Assembly (NCBI GenBank): GCA_947476285.1
Contig: CANJPU010000014.1
Span: 1 to 64,000 of the forward strand
Direction of reading: 5' to 3'
DNA from: Comamonadaceae bacterium
GTDB lineage: Bacteria > Pseudomonadota > Gammaproteobacteria > Burkholderiales > Burkholderiaceae_C
Length of the DNA: 64,000 nucleotides
In this document: piece by piece, positions 1-11,626 of the stretch
How positions within the stretch are numbered: position 1 is the first letter of the stretch
Layout: every line of letters begins with the position of its first letter
Position numbers and translations under genes: made by a program
Notes under the pieces: generated by a model
What the model was told of the DNA's origin: nothing
Databases searched by the model: none
What the model saw: the letters and a program-made list of their open reading frames with translations, nothing else

Positions 1-126
1 CATGAGCACAGCCCGGCGTCTAGCGAGCCAACCCCGATGAGGACTTCATCGACTGGAGCGCCGTGTGCGGGAGAACTGCATGCACGGTGCGGAGGGAGGG
101 GAGGCTTGCGCCTTCCCTACCCCTAT
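1..126 (+). mobile_element. 3' end of a group II intron (domains V and VI)
   Basis: Positions 56-92 fold as a group II domain V: the arm GAGCGCCGTGTGCGG pairs back to GCATGCACGGTGC around a GAGA-type turn. Positions 93-126 fold as domain VI: GGGAGGGGAGGC pairs with GCCTTCCC and CCCC, leaving A119 bulged. The bulged adenosine lies 7 nt before T126, the canonical distance from the lariat branch point to the 3' splice site, so the intron should end at 126. The reverse transcriptase ORF would lie upstream, outside the window. The intron is in the same orientation as carA. The fold was worked out by eye from known group II architecture. Confidence 0.8.
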
Positions 127-420
127 TCAGGCCGCAAATCCCAGCCGCCCCAGAATGAGCGCCTGCCGGGCATCGCCTGCCGCGACGGGGATGGTGTTGG
201 CGTGCGTAGCGGTCAAGACATTTCGAGCGCACAGATGTCTCTTGCGCAGCCTGGGTCACTGGGCCCGAAACCTTCGCGCGCAACTCAGTTGCCTGACGCG
301 ACACGCGACGCATACCGCATGGAACGAAGATGCATACATGAACGCTGCGTAGCCCATTGCGGCCCGCCGAGGTGGTTTGCAAAGGCTGACCAGAGGACAT
401 TTCTAACTCGGGCCGACATG
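127..420 (+). repeat. dispersed non-coding repeat, copy upstream of carA
   Basis: No convincing gene is seen in this stretch. It shares several blocks with the carB-greA intergenic region. CAGCCGCCCCAGAATGAGC at about 142-160 recurs at about 5327-5345. The block around 291-318 recurs inverted around 5117-5146. A 22-bp block at 397-418 (core TTTCTAACTCGGGCCGACA) recurs exactly at 5442-5463. The intron 3' exon begins inside this repeat. It looks like a degenerate repeat family rather than coding sequence. Confidence 0.6.
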
Positions 421-450
421 ACCAAAAAAGTAAAACCCTTCGGCTATAAT
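397..450 (+). promoter_or_regulatory. carA promoter region with shared 22-bp upstream motif
   Basis: A perfect TATAAT lies at 445-450, about 130 bp before carA. No good -35 hexamer sits 16-18 bp upstream. Instead the 22-bp motif at 397-418 ends 26 bp before the TATAAT. The identical 22-mer ends exactly 26 bp before the TATAAT of greA (5490-5495). The equal spacing suggests either a shared activator or UP-type site, or a duplicated promoter-bearing repeat. The leader between 451 and 580 shows a small hairpin (GCAAG...CTTGC near 523-537) and no other clear signal. Confidence 0.5.
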
Positions 451-580
451 CAGCGGCTTTCTCGCAAACCCCCGTACGCCTAGCGCATCCAGCCAAATCC
501 CTAAACAAAAGCATCCGTGCAAGCTGATCTTGCAGGGCGCACTTGATGACTGGGCGTACCCGTAACATCCGGAGAACCCA

Positions 581-1756
581 GTGCTTTTGTCTCAACAGGG
601 AACCGCCCCTCACGCCATCCTGGCGCTTGCAGACGGCACAGTCTTTATCGGCCGCTCGATTGGAGCCGCTGGCTCCACCACCGGCGAAGTCGTGTTCAAC
701 ACGGCCATGACCGGTTATCAGGAGATTCTCACCGACCCGAGTTACTGCCGCCAGATTGTGACGCTCACGTATCCGCACATCGGCAATTACGGCATCAACG
801 ACGAAGACGTCGAAGCCAGCAAGATCCACTCGGCCGGGCTCATCATCCGCGACCTGCCTCTCATCGCCTCGAATTTTCGCGCCAGCCAGACCTTGGCCGA
901 GTACCTGCGCAGCCAGGGCACCGTGGCCATCGCCGACATCGACACGCGCAAGCTCACGCGCCTGCTGCGCACCAGTGGCGCGCAAAACGGCTGCATCCTT
1001 GCGTTGGCTGCGGGTCAGCAGGCCAGCTCGGCGCTGATCGACAAGGCAGTGGCCAGCGCCAGGGCAGTGCCCTCCATGAGTGGGCTGGATCTGGCCCAAG
1101 TCGTGTCGGTGGACAAATCCTATGGCTGGACTCAGACCGAATGGCGCCTGGGCACGGGCTACGGCCAGCAGGGCACGCCCAGTCGCCACGTGGTGGCGTT
1201 TGATTTCGGCGTCAAGAAGAACATCCTGCGCATGCTGGCAGAGCGCGGCTGCAAGGTCACGGTAGTGCCGGCTCGTACCAGTGCGGCTGAAGTCAGGCAG
1301 CTCCAGCCAGATGGCGTATTTCTCTCCAACGGACCGGGCGACCCTGAACCCTGCGACTATGCCATTGCCGCCACGCGCGAGTTGATCGAAGCTGGCTTTC
1401 CCACCTTCGGCATTTGCCTGGGCCACCAAATCATGGCGCTGGCTTCAGGCGCCAAGACCTTCAAGATGAAGTTCGGCCACCACGGCGCCAATCACCCCGT
1501 CAAAGACCTCGACAGTGGCCGCGTCAGCATCACCAGCCAGAACCACGGTTTCGCGGTGGACGAGAAAACATTGCCCGCCAATCTTCGCGCCACCCATGTG
1601 AGCCTGTTCGATGGCACGCTGCAGGGGCTGGCACGCACCGACAAACCGGCCTTTTGCTTCCAGGGCCACCCGGAAGCCTCACCCGGCCCGCACGACATCG
1701 GCTACCTGTTCGACCGCTTCACCGGGCTCATGGACAAAAAATCCGCAAACGTCTAG
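581..1756 (+). CDS. carA: carbamoyl-phosphate synthase small subunit (glutaminase)
   Basis: CarA hydrolyses glutamine and channels ammonia to CarB to make carbamoyl phosphate for pyrimidine and arginine synthesis. The 391-residue length is normal. The N-terminal CPSase_sm_chain domain is followed by a class I glutamine amidotransferase domain with the nucleophile Cys279 in FGICLGHQ and the catalytic His/Glu in QGHPEASPG. The start is taken as GTG, with GGAG 9 nt upstream. Only 4 nt separate the stop from carB, so the two are co-transcribed. Confidence 0.97.
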   Translation: MLLSQQGTAPHAILALADGTVFIGRSIGAAGSTTGEVVFNTAMTGYQEILTDPSYCRQIVTLTYPHIGNYGINDEDVEASKIHSAGLIIRDLPLIASNFRASQTLAEYLRSQGTVAIADIDTRKLTRLLRTSGAQNGCILALAAGQQASSALIDKAVASARAVPSMSGLDLAQVVSVDKSYGWTQTEWRLGTGYGQQGTPSRHVVAFDFGVKKNILRMLAERGCKVTVVPARTSAAEVRQLQPDGVFLSNGPGDPEPCDYAIAATRELIEAGFPTFGICLGHQIMALASGAKTFKMKFGHHGANHPVKDLDSGRVSITSQNHGFAVDEKTLPANLRATHVSLFDGTLQGLARTDKPAFCFQGHPEASPGPHDIGYLFDRFTGLMDKKSANV

Positions 1757-1760
1757 AACC

Positions 1761-4991
<3,231 letters not shown>

Positions 4992-5005
4992 TGCGGCGCT
5001 GGCGC

Positions 5006-5464
5006 TGTCAGTCCAAGTTAGAAGTGGCCCTTGGGGAAGCTTTGCAGGCTGCCCCTGTGGGCTGCAATTAGGTGCTGGCCTCGCAGGCTGCGCTCATGCG
5101 TTGCGCTTGGTTTCACGCGGTATGTGTCGCGTGTCGCGTCAGGCGCAAGGCGGCCAGGGCTCATGCTGTGGCGGTCTACGCTGCGCGCAGACTCCGCTGT
5201 GATTTGTGCTCTGGGGTCGGCGGTGTGCAACTCGTTGCGCGCCCTGCGGCCGCTCCACTCAAACAAGCACACCGAGCATGACAACGTGTCGCGCTGCGCG
5301 CGATCCGACCCCAGAGCACAAATCACAGCCGCCCCAGAATGAGCCCTGGCCGCCTTGCGCCTGACGCGACGCGCAGACCAAGCAGGCATGCAACCGCAGC
5401 CTTGCCAGTGCCGGTGCCGACTGGATGTCGGTTGCGAGGGTACATTTCTAACTCGGGCCGACAA
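5006..5464. repeat. large imperfect palindrome and repeat copies between carB and greA
   Basis: No gene is evident between carB and greA. Segment 5134-5164 is perfectly inverted at 5339-5369 (31 bp), and 5197-5220 is perfectly inverted at 5305-5328 (24 bp), giving a long stem around an 84-bp loop. Segment 5006-5146 is a diverged inverted copy of the repeat seen before carA (291-418). Segment 5354-5463 is another copy, ending in the same 22-mer (5442-5463). This is compatible with a non-autonomous (MITE- or REP-like) element. Confidence 0.6.
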
Positions 5465-5489
5465 TGCGGCACCGGCGCCGGCACAACCT

Positions 5490-5495
5490 TATAAT
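5490..5495 (+). promoter_or_regulatory. greA -10 box
   Basis: A perfect TATAAT stands 75 bp before the greA start. The 22-bp repeat motif at 5442-5463 ends 26 bp upstream, exactly as at carA. No consensus -35 is visible. Confidence 0.5.
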
Positions 5496-5509
5496 CGGCC
5501 CATTAGAAG

Positions 5510-5540
5510 AAACCGCCGGTCGGCAACGGCCGGCGGTTTT
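5510..5540 (+). terminator. terminator-like hairpin in the greA leader
   Basis: AAACCGCCGG (5510-5519) pairs with CCGGCGGTTT (5530-5539) and is followed by TTTTCATTT. The hairpin lies between the presumed greA -10 (5490-5495) and the greA ATG (5565), so it would act on greA's own leader transcript. It could also terminate read-through from carAB. A leader terminator upstream of greA is known in E. coli (GraL RNAs); similarity of mechanism here is inference. Confidence 0.6.
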
Positions 5541-5564
5541 CATTTGACCTACAAAGACACTGAC

Positions 5565-6038
5565 ATGGCCACGATTCCAATCACCAAACGCGGATCCGAA
5601 AAGCTCAAGGCAGAGTTGCACGAGCTCAAAACAGTCCAACGCCCGTGGGTGATCAACGCCATCGCCGAAGCGCGGGCGCAGGGGGATCTTTCGGAAAACG
5701 CCGAGTACGAAGCAGCCAAGGATCGCCAGGGCTTCATCGAAGGCCGTATCCAGGAAATCGAAGGCAAGCTATCGGCAGCACAAATCATTGACCCGGCGGC
5801 GGTTGATGCGGGCGGCAAGGTGGTCTTTGGCGCTACTGTCGAGTTGGAAGAAGAATCTGGCGACCAAGTGAGATACCAGATCGTCGGCGAAGACGAGGCC
5901 GACCTCAAGCTGGGTTTGATCAACATCTCCAGCCCCATCGCCCGCGCGCTGATCGGAAAGGAAGAGGGCGACACCGCCGAAGTGCAGGCGCCCGGCGGCC
6001 TCAAGCGCTACGAAATCGTGGCGGTTCACTACATCTGA
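5565..6038 (+). CDS. greA: transcription elongation factor GreA
   Basis: GreA enters the RNA polymerase secondary channel and stimulates cleavage of backtracked transcripts. The 157-residue protein begins [18 protein letters not shown]. It has the N-terminal antiparallel coiled coil with acidic tip residues (around [14 protein letters not shown]) and the C-terminal GreA/GreB globular domain ending in [12 protein letters not shown]. Family length is matched exactly from the ATG at 5565; an upstream in-frame extension is ignored. A terminator-like hairpin sits in its leader. Confidence 0.97.
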   Translation: MATIPITKRGSEKLKAELHELKTVQRPWVINAIAEARAQGDLSENAEYEAAKDRQGFIEGRIQEIEGKLSAAQIIDPAAVDAGGKVVFGATVELEEESGDQVRYQIVGEDEADLKLGLINISSPIARALIGKEEGDTAEVQAPGGLKRYEIVAVHYI

Positions 6039-6042
6039 CATG

Positions 6043-6163
6043 ATCCTAGAAACGGCAGTTGGATGCGCTCTCACCCAACAGGTGAGGAACTTCAAAGCCA
6101 AAAAACTCAATGTCCACGGGCACTTCCTGCTGAAAACAAGCGGTCAACTGCCGTTTCTAGGAT
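6043..6163. repeat. 121-bp element bounded by 19-bp perfect inverted repeats
   Basis: ATCCTAGAAACGGCAGTTG at 6043-6061 is exactly inverted at 6145-6163, with an 83-bp interior of no recognisable coding content. It fills the greA-to-DUF4149-gene gap and overlaps the likely ATG of the next gene. Structure and size suggest a small non-autonomous element or a REP-type hairpin. Confidence 0.6.
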
Positions 6164-6599
6164 GATTGCCAACTGGAGGCGCCGCGTCCCTGTCATGGCG
6201 GCCGCGCTCTGGTGGGGCAGCCTCAGCGCCATTGGCTTTGTAGCCGTACCCCTGCTGTTTGCTCACATGCCCAGCCCCGCGCTGGCCGGTCAGATGGCTG
6301 CAAAGCTCTTTGCCGCCCAGACCTGGCTGGCGCTAGCCTGCGGCATGCTTCTGATGCTGTCGGCCCGGGGATCGAACCCAGCGGGGCGCATGAGCTGGGC
6401 ACATGGCACCCTGGCCTTCGTGCTGGGCGGCATGCTGTTGGCTTTGCTGGGTGAGTTCGCGATTGCACCGCGCATCATGGCGCGTGAGAACCTGAAGCTG
6501 TGGCACAGCCTTGGCAGCGGCATGTACCTGCTGCAGTGGATGTGCGCTGGTATGAGCTTGTGGAAGCTGTCCGCAGCCGACCCCGAGACCACGGCCTAA
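6162..6599 (+). CDS. DUF4149-type small membrane protein
   Basis: About 145 residues with four hydrophobic segments (ALWWGSLSAIGFVAVPLLF, LALACGMLLML, LAFVLGGMLLALLGEFAI and a C-terminal GMYLLQWMCAGMSL). The pattern and its place between greA and yhbY match the uncharacterised DUF4149 family found in this neighbourhood in Comamonadaceae. The function is unknown. The start is uncertain: ATG 6162 lies at the edge of the inverted-repeat element, and ATG 6195 would also keep all membrane segments. Its stop overlaps the stop of the convergent yhbY. Confidence 0.75.
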   Translation: MIANWRRRVPVMAAALWWGSLSAIGFVAVPLLFAHMPSPALAGQMAAKLFAAQTWLALACGMLLMLSARGSNPAGRMSWAHGTLAFVLGGMLLALLGEFAIAPRIMARENLKLWHSLGSGMYLLQWMCAGMSLWKLSAADPETTA

Positions 6600-7069
6600 C
6601 CCAAGCGCCCCTTCTTGATCGACTTCTTCTTGGGCTTTGACCGCTTGACCTGCCCGCCCGATGTCAGGCGCTGGTTGCCCAGCACCCTCAGGGTCTTGAC
6701 TTCTGGGCGCTGGCCGCCACGTTTGCTGTACTTGAGCACTTTGAAATCGCGCGGCCCGGGCATGCGCTCTTCGTCTGCCGGTTTGGCCTTGGGCGGCATG
6801 GGCCGCCACAGCACCAGCAGCTTGCCAATGTGCTGGATGCAGGCGGCGCCCAACTCGTCGGCAAGTTGTTGGTAAGTGGCTTCGCGCTTGGCGCGGTCAT
6901 CGCCCAGCACACGGACTTTGATCAGGCCATGGGCATTGAGGGCGGCGTCGACTTCCTTTTGGACATTGGCAGTGAGGCCGTCGTTGCCAATCATGACAAC
7001 GGGGACCAGGTGATGGGCCTGCGCGCGGTGTTCCTTGCGCTCGGCGATGGTGAGTTGTATAGCTGGCAT
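6596..7069 (-). CDS. yhbY: YhbY/CRM-domain RNA-binding protein
   Basis: A 157-residue protein starting MPAIQLTIAERKEHRAQAHH. The first roughly 100 residues form a CRM (YhbY) domain with the GxxG-like IGNDGLT motif, as in the ribosome-assembly factor YhbY. The C-terminus is a basic tail ending KPKKKSIKKGRLG. The longer upstream reading frame runs antisense to rlmE and is rejected. The gene is divergent from rlmE with only 30 bp between the starts, a pairing common in proteobacteria. Confidence 0.93.
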   Translation of the reverse strand: MPAIQLTIAERKEHRAQAHHLVPVVMIGNDGLTANVQKEVDAALNAHGLIKVRVLGDDRAKREATYQQLADELGAACIQHIGKLLVLWRPMPPKAKPADEERMPGPRDFKVLKYSKRGGQRPEVKTLRVLGNQRLTSGGQVKRSKPKKKSIKKGRLG

Positions 7070-7099
7070 CGGGCTATTATCCCCGCACGGGTAATCTGA

Positions 7100-7768
7100 A
7101 TGAACAAAGACAAGACAAAAAGCAGCAAGGTCAACCGCGCATGGATCAACGACCATGTGAACGACCCCTATGTGAAGTTGGCCAATAGAGAGGGCTATCG
7201 AGCGCGCGCCGCCTACAAGCTCAAGGAGATCGACGAAAGTTTGAGCCTGATCAAGCCGGGCCATTTGGTGGTGGACCTGGGCTCGGCCCCGGGCGCCTGG
7301 AGCCAGTATCTGCGCCGCAGACTCGCCCCTGGTGGTGCTGCGGCCGGCGAAGTCAAGGGAGTCATCATTGCGCTGGACATCCTGCCCATGGAACCGGTCG
7401 AGGGCGTGACTTTCATCCAGGGTGACTTTCGCGAAAGCGAGGTTCTGGAGCAACTCACCCAGATGCTGGCCGGGCGCAAGGCGGACGTGGTGGTCTCGGA
7501 CATGGCGCCCAACCTCTCTGGCATCGACTCTGCCGACACCGCCCGCATTGCCCATCTGGTCGAACTGGCCATTGACTTCACAGTCAATCACCTCAAACCT
7601 GAAGGGGCTTTGGTGGCCAAGGTATTTCACGGTGGTGGCTATGACGAACTCGTCAAGCTCTTCAAGGATGCCTTCCGGGTCGTTAAGCCGTTCAAGCCCA
7701 AGGCCTCGCGGGACAAGTCCTCGGAGACCTTTCTTGTGGGCCGGGGGCTCAAAAAGGCCTCGGCATGA
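7100..7768 (+). CDS. rlmE: 23S rRNA (uridine-2'-O)-methyltransferase RlmE (RrmJ/FtsJ)
   Basis: RlmE methylates the ribose of U2552 of 23S rRNA during late 50S assembly. The 222-residue protein has the FtsJ Rossmann fold with the SAM motif [15 protein letters not shown], the SDMAPNLSG motif and the catalytic Lys context [11 protein letters not shown]. It lies just upstream of ftsH as in many proteobacteria, with a 104-bp gap to the preferred ftsH start. Confidence 0.97.
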   Translation: MNKDKTKSSKVNRAWINDHVNDPYVKLANREGYRARAAYKLKEIDESLSLIKPGHLVVDLGSAPGAWSQYLRRRLAPGGAAAGEVKGVIIALDILPMEPVEGVTFIQGDFRESEVLEQLTQMLAGRKADVVVSDMAPNLSGIDSADTARIAHLVELAIDFTVNHLKPEGALVAKVFHGGGYDELVKLFKDAFRVVKPFKPKASRDKSSETFLVGRGLKKASA

Positions 7769-7872
7769 TCTCGCACACCCCGTGGGGTCTGTAACGAATT
7801 TGAATCAGTGCCTGCCTTGAAACGCCTAGAATGGGCGTCAAGTATGCAAGTACCCGTTTTCCGGAGACTCAG

Positions 7873-9786
7873 TTGAACAATCAGTGGTTTTCCAAGATAG
7901 CCGTGTGGCTGGTCATCGGCCTTGTGCTGTTTACCGTTTTCAAGCAATTCGACACACGCGGTGGCGCCGGGGCGTCGGTGATGGGCTATTCTGACTTCCT
8001 CGAAGAAGTCCGCAGCAAGCGCATCAAGAACGCGATCATCCAGGAAGGCCAGGGCGGCACCGAGATCATCGCCGTCACCACCGATGACCGCAAGGTCCGC
8101 ACCACGGCCACCTATCTCGACCGCGGCCTGGTGGGCGACCTGATCGCCAACAACGTCAAGTTCGACGTCAAGCCGCGCGAGGAAGGCTCTCTGCTCATGA
8201 CATTGCTGGTCAGTTGGGGCCCGATGCTCTTGCTGATTGGCGTGTGGGTGTACTTCATGCGCCAGATGCAGGGCGGCGGCAAGGGCGGTGCCTTTAGCTT
8301 CGGCAAGAGCAAGGCACGCATGCTCGACGAAAACAGCAACCAGGTCACTTTCGCTGACGTCGCCGGCTGCGACGAAGCCAAGGAAGAAGTCAAGGAAGTG
8401 GTCGACTTCCTCAAAGACCCGCAAAAATTTCAGAAACTCGGTGGCCGCATTCCGCGCGGCCTGTTGCTGGTGGGCCCTCCGGGTACCGGCAAGACCTTGC
8501 TGGCCAAGGGCATCGCCGGCGAAGCCAAGGTGCCTTTCTTCTCTATTTCAGGCTCTGACTTTGTCGAAATGTTTGTCGGTGTGGGTGCGGCCCGCGTGCG
8601 CGACATGTTCGAGAACGCAAAAAAGAATGCGCCTTGCATCATCTTCATCGATGAAATCGACGCCGTGGGGCGCCAGCGCGGCGCCGGCCTGGGCGGCGGC
8701 AATGACGAGCGCGAGCAGACCCTCAACCAGATGCTGGTTGAGATGGATGGCTTCGAGACCAACCTGGGTGTGATCGTGGTGGCTGCCACCAACCGGCCCG
8801 ATATTCTTGATGCAGCCTTGCTGCGACCGGGTCGCTTTGACCGCCAGGTCTATGTGCAGTTGCCCGACATCCGTGGCCGCGAGCAAATCCTCAACGTGCA
8901 CATGCGCAAGATTCCAATTGGCCAGGACGTCAACCCAAGCGTCATTGCGCGCGGCACGCCCGGTATGTCCGGCGCCGATCTGGCCAACCTGTGCAACGAA
9001 GCTGCTCTCATGGCCGCGCGCCGCAACGCCCGCGTGGTGGAGATGCAGGACTTTGAGAAGGCCAAAGACAAAATCTTCATGGGCCCAGAGCGCAAGAGCA
9101 TGGTCATGCCCGAAGAAGAGCGCCGCAACACCGCTTATCACGAGTCCGGCCACGCCCTCATCGGCAAGCTGCTGCCCAAGTGCGACCCGGTGCACAAGGT
9201 CACCATCATCCCACGCGGCCGTGCCCTGGGCGTGACCATGAGCCTGCCGGCGCAAGACCGCTATAGCTACGACAGCGAATACCTGCTCAGTCAGATCAGC
9301 ATGCTGTTTGGCGGGCGCATTGCCGAAGAAGTGTTCATGCACCAGATGACCACCGGTGCATCGAATGACTTCGAGCGCGCCACCACCCTGGCCCGCGACA
9401 TGGTCATGCGTTACGGCATGACCGAAGCGCTGGGCCCGATGGTCTACGCCGAGAACGAAGGTGAAGTCTTCCTGGGCCGCTCGGTCACCAAGACCACCAA
9501 CATGAGCGAGCAAACCATGCGAACGGTGGACGCCGAGGTGCGCCGCATCATCGACCAGCAGTACGCCTTGGCGCGCGGTCTGATCGAAGGCAACCAGAGC
9601 AAGATGCATGCGATGGCCAAGGCCTTGCTCGAATGGGAAACCATTGACGCCGAGCAGATCGACGACATCATGGCCGACAAAGAGCCACGTCCACCCAAGG
9701 ACTGGACGCCACGCACGCCGCCCTCAGGCAGTGGTGGGTCGGGTGGCGCGCCGGTGAGCGCTGATCCGGCGCCTACAGTGGCTTGA
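7873..9786 (+). CDS. ftsH: ATP-dependent membrane zinc protease FtsH
   Basis: FtsH degrades misassembled membrane proteins and short-lived regulators. I choose the TTG at 7873 (protein begins [16 protein letters not shown]) because it gives the family N-terminus and has GGAG at 7863-7866. The ATG at 7831 would add 14 unusual residues. The 637-residue protein has two N-terminal membrane segments flanking a periplasmic domain, an AAA module with Walker A GPPGTGKT at 201-208 and Walker [10 protein letters not shown], and the zinc site HESGH at 423-427. The C-terminus is Gly/Pro-rich. Confidence 0.96.
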   Translation: MNNQWFSKIAVWLVIGLVLFTVFKQFDTRGGAGASVMGYSDFLEEVRSKRIKNAIIQEGQGGTEIIAVTTDDRKVRTTATYLDRGLVGDLIANNVKFDVKPREEGSLLMTLLVSWGPMLLLIGVWVYFMRQMQGGGKGGAFSFGKSKARMLDENSNQVTFADVAGCDEAKEEVKEVVDFLKDPQKFQKLGGRIPRGLLLVGPPGTGKTLLAKGIAGEAKVPFFSISGSDFVEMFVGVGAARVRDMFENAKKNAPCIIFIDEIDAVGRQRGAGLGGGNDEREQTLNQMLVEMDGFETNLGVIVVAATNRPDILDAALLRPGRFDRQVYVQLPDIRGREQILNVHMRKIPIGQDVNPSVIARGTPGMSGADLANLCNEAALMAARRNARVVEMQDFEKAKDKIFMGPERKSMVMPEEERRNTAYHESGHALIGKLLPKCDPVHKVTIIPRGRALGVTMSLPAQDRYSYDSEYLLSQISMLFGGRIAEEVFMHQMTTGASNDFERATTLARDMVMRYGMTEALGPMVYAENEGEVFLGRSVTKTTNMSEQTMRTVDAEVRRIIDQQYALARGLIEGNQSKMHAMAKALLEWETIDAEQIDDIMADKEPRPPKDWTPRTPPSGSGGSGGAPVSADPAPTVA

Positions 9787-9835
9787 GCCGTACCTGGCGG
9801 CCACAATGTTGGCCGGCTCCCATGAAAGACGATTC

Positions 9836-11626
9836 CTAGCCCAGCAGATCGGCCCTGACCTGCCCAAAAACTCCCGTCCAGTCATCGAATGCGGCTTGAC
9901 GATAAAGCCTGACGGACGCGTACCACGGGCTGTCGCTCCTGTCGAGCATCCAGCGCCAGTTCGACATGTGGGGCACGAGCACTCGAACGTCTTTCCCCAG
10001 TGCCCCGGCCAAGTGCACCGTGACGTTGCTAACCGACACCACGACATCGCAGGCTTGAATCAGCGATGCCAGACCGTCGATGTCCTTGAAGTTGTCAACG
10101 TCCTCGCAGCTGAGCACGTCGATGCCAAGCTGCCGTCCGACCTGGGTGATTTCATCTTTGGTGTCGCCATACTGTAGGTTGACCAGTCTGTGATGAGGCA
10201 GGGACAGCGCGGCGGCCAGGGATGCAAGACTCACGCTTCGGTCGGCGCCTGATTTCTCGGCCTTGCTGCGCCAACTTATTCCGCACAGCTTTTGCCCACT
10301 GCGTACACCCAAAGTCTCCCGGATTGCACTTGACCTAGCCTGGTCTGCCACCAATTGGACCTTGGATGCGTTCTTGAAGCTTTGCTCGTTTGGCCTGAGA
10401 TACTGGCACAAACTTCCCATGGGGATATGCTCGTCGTAGGCGTCTTCTGAGACATGGGCGGTTCGGTGGAAAAACTCCATGTTCTCAAATGAGCGGGCGA
10501 ACAGCGGAATGAGCCGTGCATCGACTTTCACCAGCAGCTTGGTACAGAGCCGCCTGGCCTCAGGTAGCAGCGAGCCAAACATGATTTCGTCGCCCACACC
10601 CTGCTCTGCCCAGACCAGGAGGCGCTTCTTGGTGGTGTTCGGCTTGAACAAAGGTTTGCTGGTGCTAAGGCCCCGTGACCGGGCCTCATTCCTCTTCCAG
10701 CGCCACTCCATGGCATGCCAGCCATTGGCAAACTGGCCTCCTATTAACAGGGTAAAAGCCTTGTTTTCATAGGCTGCAGCAAGTTCGGGCTCAATGGCGA
10801 TGGCCCTGTCAAAGTCCGCAATTGCGTCGGACAGTTGCTTGCGTGCCATGAGCGTGACCCCGCGGTTCACGTAGCCCTCGGCAAAATCGGGATTGATTTC
10901 AAGCGCCTTATCAAAACACTTGAGGGCAGCGTCCGACTGCCGCAAATCCTGCAGTGCCAGCCCCCTGTTGCAGTGGGCCTCCACAAAATCCGGATTGATC
11001 TGCAAGGCGCGCTCGAAGCTAGCCAGTGCAGCGTCAAACTGGCGCAAGCCCCTGTACGCCACACCGAGATTGACGAGCGCCTGGGAATAGTCCGGCTTGA
11101 TGGCCAGCGCCCGCTTGTAGCTGTGCACGGCGGCTTCGAGCTGTCCCAGTTCCCTCAATGCATCGCCCTTGCAGAAATGCGCGTTGGCATTGCTTGGTGA
11201 GTAGGAGATGAATCGGTCCAGGCTTGCCACGCAATCGGCCCATCGCCTCAACTTCTGAAGCACAGTGCCCCGGTAGTGCCAGGCGTCGGCGTAGTCGGGT
11301 TGGAGGGCGAGCGCGCGGTCGTAGCTTGCGACCGCCGCCTCCAGTTGGTCGAGCCCTTGCAGCGCGATGGCCAGGTTGTAGTGGTAGGCGGGCTGGTCAG
11401 GCCGCAAGGCGATGGCCCGGCCTATCAGGTCCACGGCCAGCTGGTGTTCCTGATTCTGCGTTGCAATGACGCCCAGCAAGTGCAGTGCGTCAGGGTGTTG
11501 GGGTTGTTGCTCAAGCAGCTGCTGATACAGCGCCTTGGCCTGAGCCAGGTCGCCGCGTGAGTGCAGCTCAACTGCCTGATTCAGCAGTTGCCGGGCACTG
11601 GGTGGGGCAATCCTTGGGTCAGTCAT
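9836..11626 (-). CDS. TPR protein with C-terminal glycosyltransferase-like domain (paralogue 2)
   Basis: A 596-residue protein. About ten tetratricopeptide repeats (repeating A-x-Y-x-x-A-L-x-x-x-P-D-Y/F-A/V-E-A) occupy roughly residues 10-310. The C-terminal third resembles the GT-B/ADP-heptose-transferase-like domain often fused to TPRs (LLVWAEQGVGDEIMFGS, DVVVSVSNVTVHLAGALG, SNWRWMLDRSDSPWY). Such proteins usually act in protein or polysaccharide glycosylation; the substrate here is unknown. Its ATG overlaps the stop of the upstream paralogue by ATGA, so the pair is co-translated. It converges on ftsH. Confidence 0.8.
   Translation of the reverse strand: MTDPRIAPPSARQLLNQAVELHSRGDLAQAKALYQQLLEQQPQHPDALHLLGVIATQNQEHQLAVDLIGRAIALRPDQPAYHYNLAIALQGLDQLEAAVASYDRALALQPDYADAWHYRGTVLQKLRRWADCVASLDRFISYSPSNANAHFCKGDALRELGQLEAAVHSYKRALAIKPDYSQALVNLGVAYRGLRQFDAALASFERALQINPDFVEAHCNRGLALQDLRQSDAALKCFDKALEINPDFAEGYVNRGVTLMARKQLSDAIADFDRAIAIEPELAAAYENKAFTLLIGGQFANGWHAMEWRWKRNEARSRGLSTSKPLFKPNTTKKRLLVWAEQGVGDEIMFGSLLPEARRLCTKLLVKVDARLIPLFARSFENMEFFHRTAHVSEDAYDEHIPMGSLCQYLRPNEQSFKNASKVQLVADQARSSAIRETLGVRSGQKLCGISWRSKAEKSGADRSVSLASLAAALSLPHHRLVNLQYGDTKDEITQVGRQLGIDVLSCEDVDNFKDIDGLASLIQACDVVVSVSNVTVHLAGALGKDVRVLVPHMSNWRWMLDRSDSPWYASVRLYRQAAFDDWTGVFGQVRADLLG

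Noticed and set aside
20-1429. Long minus-strand open frame (469 codons) over the intron end and carA
   Set aside because: It runs antisense to carA, has no family character and begins in repeat sequence; a shadow of high-GC coding bias.
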